DNA of 9,790 bases from Candidatus Electronema nielsenii. Its GTDB lineage: Bacteria; Desulfobacterota; Desulfobulbia; Desulfobulbales; Desulfobulbaceae. The notes beneath the pieces are model-generated. The model worked only from the letters and a program-made list of their open reading frames with translations, was not told the DNA's origin and did not search any database. Numbering within the stretch: position 1 is the stretch's first letter; every line of letters starts with the position of its first letter. Positions 6,297 through 9,790 of the stretch are shown here, one piece after another. The translations under genes were made by a program, and so were the position numbers. Where the stretch lies: assembly GCA_026122915.1 (NCBI GenBank), contig JAGIXO010000060.1, positions 1 to 9,790 of the forward strand. The letters run 5' to 3'.

Positions 6297-7955
6297 ATGT
6301 CCACGAAAGAGTTGAAGTACGGTGCCAAAGCCCGCGAGTCTATGCTGATTGGTGTTAACACCTTGGCCAATGCAGTGAAGGTGACGTTAGGACCAAAAGG
6401 CCGTAATGTGCTGATTGAGAAGTCCTTCGGCGCACCGGTTATCACCAAAGACGGCGTGACTGTTGCCAAAGAGATCCAGCTGAAGGACAAGTTCGAGAAC
6501 ATGGGTGCACAGATGGTGAAGGAAGTTGCTTCTAAGACTTCCGACGTAGCCGGTGACGGCACCACTACTGCGACCGTGCTGGCTCAGTCCATCTACACCG
6601 AAGGCGTGAAGATGGTGGCTGCTGGTGCCAACCCAATGGAGATCAAACGTGGCATCGACGCTTGTGTGGAAGCGGTTGTTGCCGAGCTGAAGAACATCTC
6701 TAAGCCGACCAAAGAGCAGAGCGAGATCGCTCAAGTCGGCACCATCTCTGCTAACAACGACAAGACCATCGGTAACATCATTGCCGAGGCTATGGACAAG
6801 GTTGGCAAAGAAGGCGTGATCACGGTTGAGGAAGCCAAATCCATGGAGACTTCTTTGGATGTGGTTGAGGGTATGCAGTTCGACCGTGGCTATCTGTCCC
6901 CGTACTTCGTCACTGATGCGGAGCGGATGGAAGTCAACATGAACAACCCGCTGATCCTCATCAACGAGAAGAAAATCTCCAGCATGAAGGATATCCTGCC
7001 GATTCTTGAGTCTGTAGCCAAGATGGGAAAACCGCTGGTGATTATTGCTGAAGACATTGACGGCGAGGCATTAGCTACGTTGGTAGTCAACAAGCTGCGC
7101 GGCACTCTGAATGTAGCCGCAGTCAAGGCTCCGGGCTTTGGCGACCGCCGCAAGGCCATGCTGGAGGACATCGCTGTCCTTACCGGCGGCCAGGTCATCA
7201 CCGAAGATATCGGCATTAAGCTGGAGAACGTCACACTCAACGACCTCGGTACTGCCAAGCGCGTTGTGATTGACAAGGATAATACCACCATCATTGATGG
7301 TGCAGGTGACAAGGACGCGCTGGCCGCACGGGTTAAACAAATCCGTACCCAGACCGAAGACTCTACCTCTGACTATGACCGCGAGAAGCTGCAAGAGCGT
7401 TTGGCCAAGTTGATCGGCGGCGTGGCCGTGATCAACGTCGGTGCAGCTACCGAAGTGGAGATGAAAGAGAAGAAGGCCCGCGTTGAGGACGCGCTGAACG
7501 CTACTCGCGCTGCGGTAGAAGAAGGCGTGGTTCCTGGCGGCGGCGTGGCATTCCTGCGCTGCATCAAGGCTGTTGAGGCATTGCAGTTGGAAGGCGAGCA
7601 AAAGCTGGGCAAGCAAATCATCATCCGCGCTCTCGAAGAGCCGGTACGTCAGATTGCTGCCAATGCTGGTATGGAAGGTTCTGTGGTTGTCGAGAAGGTG
7701 AAGGCAATGGCTGGTTCCAACGGCTTCAATGCTGCCACTGAGCAATACGGCGACTTGGTTGCCGACGGCGTTATCGACCCGACCAAGGTTTCTCGCACTG
7801 CGCTTCAGAATGCAGCTTCCGTGTCTGGTATGCTGCTGACCACTGAGTGCATGATCGCTGATGAGCCAGACAAAGAAGGTGCTGCTGGCGGTGGTATGGG
7901 CGGCATGGGTGGTGGTATGGGTGGCATGGGTGGTGGTATGGGCGGCATGATGTAA
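6297..7955 (+). CDS. groEL: Chaperonin GroEL (Hsp60)
   Basis: The 552-residue ATP-dependent chaperonin forms double seven-subunit rings that refold proteins with GroES. Numbering tracks E. coli GroEL: TLGPKGRNV (30-38), the nucleotide-binding DGTTT (87-91), and the ATP-hydrolysis Asp398 in EDALNATR. Equatorial, intermediate and apical regions are all complete. The C-terminus is three exact copies of a seven-residue GGGMGGM unit (531-551) plus a last Met, a longer Gly/Met tail than the usual GGM repeats. The start is an ATG with AAGGAG (6281-6286) 10 nt upstream; an in-frame TTG at 6288, giving Met-Ser-Thr twice, is 1 nt from that site and is rejected. It is the second gene of the operon and ends 31 bp before an intrinsic terminator. 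Confidence 0.99.
   Translation: MSTKELKYGAKARESMLIGVNTLANAVKVTLGPKGRNVLIEKSFGAPVITKDGVTVAKEIQLKDKFENMGAQMVKEVASKTSDVAGDGTTTATVLAQSIYTEGVKMVAAGANPMEIKRGIDACVEAVVAELKNISKPTKEQSEIAQVGTISANNDKTIGNIIAEAMDKVGKEGVITVEEAKSMETSLDVVEGMQFDRGYLSPYFVTDAERMEVNMNNPLILINEKKISSMKDILPILESVAKMGKPLVIIAEDIDGEALATLVVNKLRGTLNVAAVKAPGFGDRRKAMLEDIAVLTGGQVITEDIGIKLENVTLNDLGTAKRVVIDKDNTTIIDGAGDKDALAARVKQIRTQTEDSTSDYDREKLQERLAKLIGGVAVINVGAATEVEMKEKKARVEDALNATRAAVEEGVVPGGGVAFLRCIKAVEALQLEGEQKLGKQIIIRALEEPVRQIAANAGMEGSVVVEKVKAMAGSNGFNAATEQYGDLVADGVIDPTKVSRTALQNAASVSGMLLTTECMIADEPDKEGAAGGGMGGMGGGMGGMGGGMGGMM
7887..7949 (+). repeat. Three 21-bp tandem repeats encoding the GroEL Gly/Met tail
   Basis: Three consecutive 21-bp units each encode GGGMGGM, differing only at Gly third positions (GGC/GGT). 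GroEL tails of this type project into the ring cavity. The number of units could vary among strains by slippage. Confidence 0.85.
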
Positions 7956-7986
7956 GTCGCATCTTTTCTATCTGCTCAAGAAAAGT

Positions 7987-8026
7987 AAAAGCGATGCTGT
8001 CTCTACGGAGGCGGCATCGCTTTTTT
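7987..8026. terminator. Rho-independent terminator of the groE operon, probably bidirectional
   Basis: AAAAGCGATGC (7987-7997) pairs perfectly over 11 bp with GCATCGCTTTT (8014-8024), followed by a T-run to 8026. It lies 31 bp after groEL. On the minus strand the same stem is followed by TTTTACTTTT, so it can also stop the convergent transporter transcript, which ends at 8060. Confidence 0.9.
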
Positions 8027-8059
8027 GTTTGCATTCAAGGGGGCAGCCGACGAACAACG

Positions 8060-8935
8060 TCACTCCTGCTGGACAATCAGCATCGCTGCAACAATCAATA
8101 CTAAGCCCGGTAGCATCTGCACAGGCGGCAGCGGCTGGCCATACGCCCATTCGATCAGCATAATAAAAGGCGGGTAGAGGTAGCTATACGCCATGACTCT
8201 GGTCGGGCCAAGGCGCAAGGTGCAAAGCTGACTGAGGAAGAAGGTGATCATGGTTGAGAAGATCGCCAAATAGGCAATGCCTCTCCAGACCTGCGCCGGA
8301 ACATCTGCCCAAACCATAGCCATCAGTCGTTGGCTAAAGAAGAGCAATAGCCATCCGCAACCGGTGATCAGTATCCAGAAGGTCATTACTGACATCGGTT
8401 CATCGCGGTGGAAGAGTTTAACCAGCGGGGTGTAGAACGCCATCAGCAGGCAGCCGCAGAAGAAAATCAGGTCGCCGGACTTGAGATTAAAAGCCAACAG
8501 CTGTTCCCAGCTGCCGTGAAACAGTACCCAGATCGCTCCGACAGTGGCCGGAACTAAAGCCATGAGTCGGTATTTGCCTAATCGCTCGCGGAGCAGGACA
8601 GCACTGTAAAGGCCGGACAATCCCGGTACCAAGGTGTAAATGACCCCGGTATTCAAGGCGGTGGTACTTTGCAAGGAGAGAAACATCAGCCAGAAGAAGC
8701 CGGTGAGGGTAAAGCTGATGCAGGCGTAGCCAATAAACTGCTTCCTCTTCGGCAGGTACAGACCGTATTTCCACGCGACAAAAGGCAGAAAGAGCAGGGC
8801 TGCTAAGGTAAAGCGGAGAAGGGTCAGCACGGCTGGGTCCATACCGCCCGCAATGGCTTTGCCCACGGTGAACGAGGTCGAGACCAGCATTGTGGTCAGC
8901 AGCATCAAGAGATGCGTTCGCCAACGTCCGCTCAT
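8060..8935 (-). CDS. EamA/DMT-superfamily inner-membrane transporter
   Basis: The 291-residue protein is highly hydrophobic, with about ten predicted membrane helices in two EamA halves (roughly 9-138 and 150-288). The length and layout are standard for drug/metabolite transporters that export amino acids, nucleosides or other small metabolites. Family signs include the N-terminal segment with STSFTVGKAI, LLRFTLAALLFLP in helix 2, ALNTGVIYTLVPGLSGLYSAVLLRE-type helices 4-5, and the repeated pattern near AYSYLYPPFIMLIEW in the second half. The substrate cannot be inferred. Its ATG overlaps the rsmI stop by 4 bp (ATGA) and no separate ribosome binding site is visible, so translation is probably coupled to rsmI. 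Confidence 0.9.
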   Translation of the reverse strand: MSGRWRTHLLMLLTTMLVSTSFTVGKAIAGGMDPAVLTLLRFTLAALLFLPFVAWKYGLYLPKRKQFIGYACISFTLTGFFWLMFLSLQSTTALNTGVIYTLVPGLSGLYSAVLLRERLGKYRLMALVPATVGAIWVLFHGSWEQLLAFNLKSGDLIFFCGCLLMAFYTPLVKLFHRDEPMSVMTFWILITGCGWLLLFFSQRLMAMVWADVPAQVWRGIAYLAIFSTMITFFLSQLCTLRLGPTRVMAYSYLYPPFIMLIEWAYGQPLPPVQMLPGLVLIVAAMLIVQQE

Positions 8936-9780
8936 GTCTGCCAGAGGCTTAGGGCGCGCTGATACACCTGCGATTTAGGCATATCTAAGGCATCAGCAAT
9001 CTGCTTGGCTGCATCTTTGAGCGAACTGCCTCCTTGATCACGGTGCCAGAGAATTAACTCGTCAAGATTTTCAGGCCGTTCCTCGTGCTGCTTTTCCTCT
9101 GCACCACTGACAAGCAGCACCAATTCCCCCAGTACCTTGCCGCTCATTTGTTCTATCAGCGCGGACAGCAACCCGGCTTTATGTTCTTCATGGAGCTTGG
9201 TTAGCTCGCGGAAGACTTGAGCTTGTCGGTCGCCGAGGATATCGAAGCAGTCCTCCAACGCAGCCTCTATCCGATGCGGTGCCTCATAAAAGATCATCGG
9301 GCAAGGCAAGGACTTGAGCGCGGTGAGCTGCTTCCGGCGCTCGCTCTTTTTCGCTGAAAGAAAGCCACCAAAGTAAAAGTTGGAATCATCTAAACCTGCG
9401 ACAGAAAGGGCAGTTGCCAAGGCTGATGGCCCTGGCACCGGTACCACCGTAATTCCTGCGGCCCGCGCTGCTCGTACCAGCACTGCGCCTGGATCGGAAA
9501 GACCGGGTGTCCCAGCATCAGAGACCAACGCCACTGTCGAGCCTGAGAGCAGTCGCTCGACAAGTTGCGTGGCTTTCTGTTGTTCGTTATCGCGGTGACA
9601 GCTGGTCAACTTTGCGCTGATATTCAAGTGAGAAAGCAGCTTACGCGTGTGTCGGGTATCTTCGCAGGCGATAATATCAGCAGTGGCTAAGACCTCACGC
9701 ATTCGCAGGCTGATATCGCTGAGGTTGCCAATCGGCGTGGCAACGATGTGTAAGGTGCCGGTGTGTTGATTAGCATTCAT
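8932..9780 (-). CDS. rsmI: 16S rRNA (cytidine(1402)-2'-O)-methyltransferase RsmI
   Basis: The 282-residue protein is near the E. coli length (286). It has the tetrapyrrole-methylase fold and all RsmI signatures: VATPIGNL (13-20), ACEDTR (38-43), VSDAGTPGLSDPG (86-98), VPGPSA (115-120), FYEAPHR (164-170) and RELTKLHEE (191-199). It 2'-O-methylates C1402 in the decoding centre of 16S rRNA; RsmH usually methylates the same nucleotide on the base. The C-terminal 50 residues form the family's small helical region. Only ten bases lie upstream inside the window, with no clear ribosome binding site, so the start is likely but not proven. It is the first visible gene of a leftward pair with the EamA transporter. 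Confidence 0.97.
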   Translation of the reverse strand: MNANQHTGTLHIVATPIGNLSDISLRMREVLATADIIACEDTRHTRKLLSHLNISAKLTSCHRDNEQQKATQLVERLLSGSTVALVSDAGTPGLSDPGAVLVRAARAAGITVVPVPGPSALATALSVAGLDDSNFYFGGFLSAKKSERRKQLTALKSLPCPMIFYEAPHRIEAALEDCFDILGDRQAQVFRELTKLHEEHKAGLLSALIEQMSGKVLGELVLLVSGAEEKQHEERPENLDELILWHRDQGGSSLKDAAKQIADALDMPKSQVYQRALSLWQT

Positions 9781-9790
9781 CTGAATTGTC

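Noticed and set aside
7071..7745. A 224-codon open frame antisense to groEL, plus several shorter ones there
   Set aside because: GroEL is unmistakable on the other strand; its biased codon use leaves the opposite frames free of stops. The antisense peptide has no recognisable domain and no credible ribosome binding site.

Overview
The window carries bacterial chromosomal DNA with dense, operon-like gene packing and no mobile element, RNA gene or CRISPR array that I can see. A CFI-box C-terminal domain on a secreted hydrolase, a heat-shock-type groE promoter without a CIRCE element, and the overall protein style suggest a deltaproteobacterial (Desulfobacterota, possibly Desulfobulbales) host. 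That placement is an inference from remembered family distributions, not a search.

Layout from left to right. Positions 6-1759 hold a translationally coupled pair: a secreted protein with four propeller-like repeats, then a secreted SGNH/GDSL hydrolase ending in a CFI-box and hydrophobic tail. Facing it on the minus strand (1778-2452) is a single-pass membrane protein resembling the YpmS/DUF2140 type. A 155-bp divergent region rich in inverted repeats separates it from a plus-strand run of a NERD nuclease-like protein with a C4 zinc finger, an RlmI-like 23S rRNA cytosine methyltransferase, and ilvE, the branched-chain aminotransferase. ilvE is split by a one-base frameshift at about 5017.

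The 208-bp gap before groES contains a 12-bp hairpin, a sigma-32-like promoter and a leader with two further hairpins. groES and groEL follow as a normal chaperonin operon, closed by a strong, probably bidirectional, intrinsic terminator at 7987-8026. From the right edge, rsmI (16S rRNA C1402 2'-O-methyltransferase) and an EamA/DMT-family transporter run leftward as an overlapping pair that converges on groEL.

Most of the window is housekeeping: two rRNA methyltransferases, the chaperonin and amino-acid metabolism. The least explained parts are the propeller/esterase pair with its CFI-box tail and the dyad-rich divergent region beside the NERD gene. I saw no wholly new multi-gene system.
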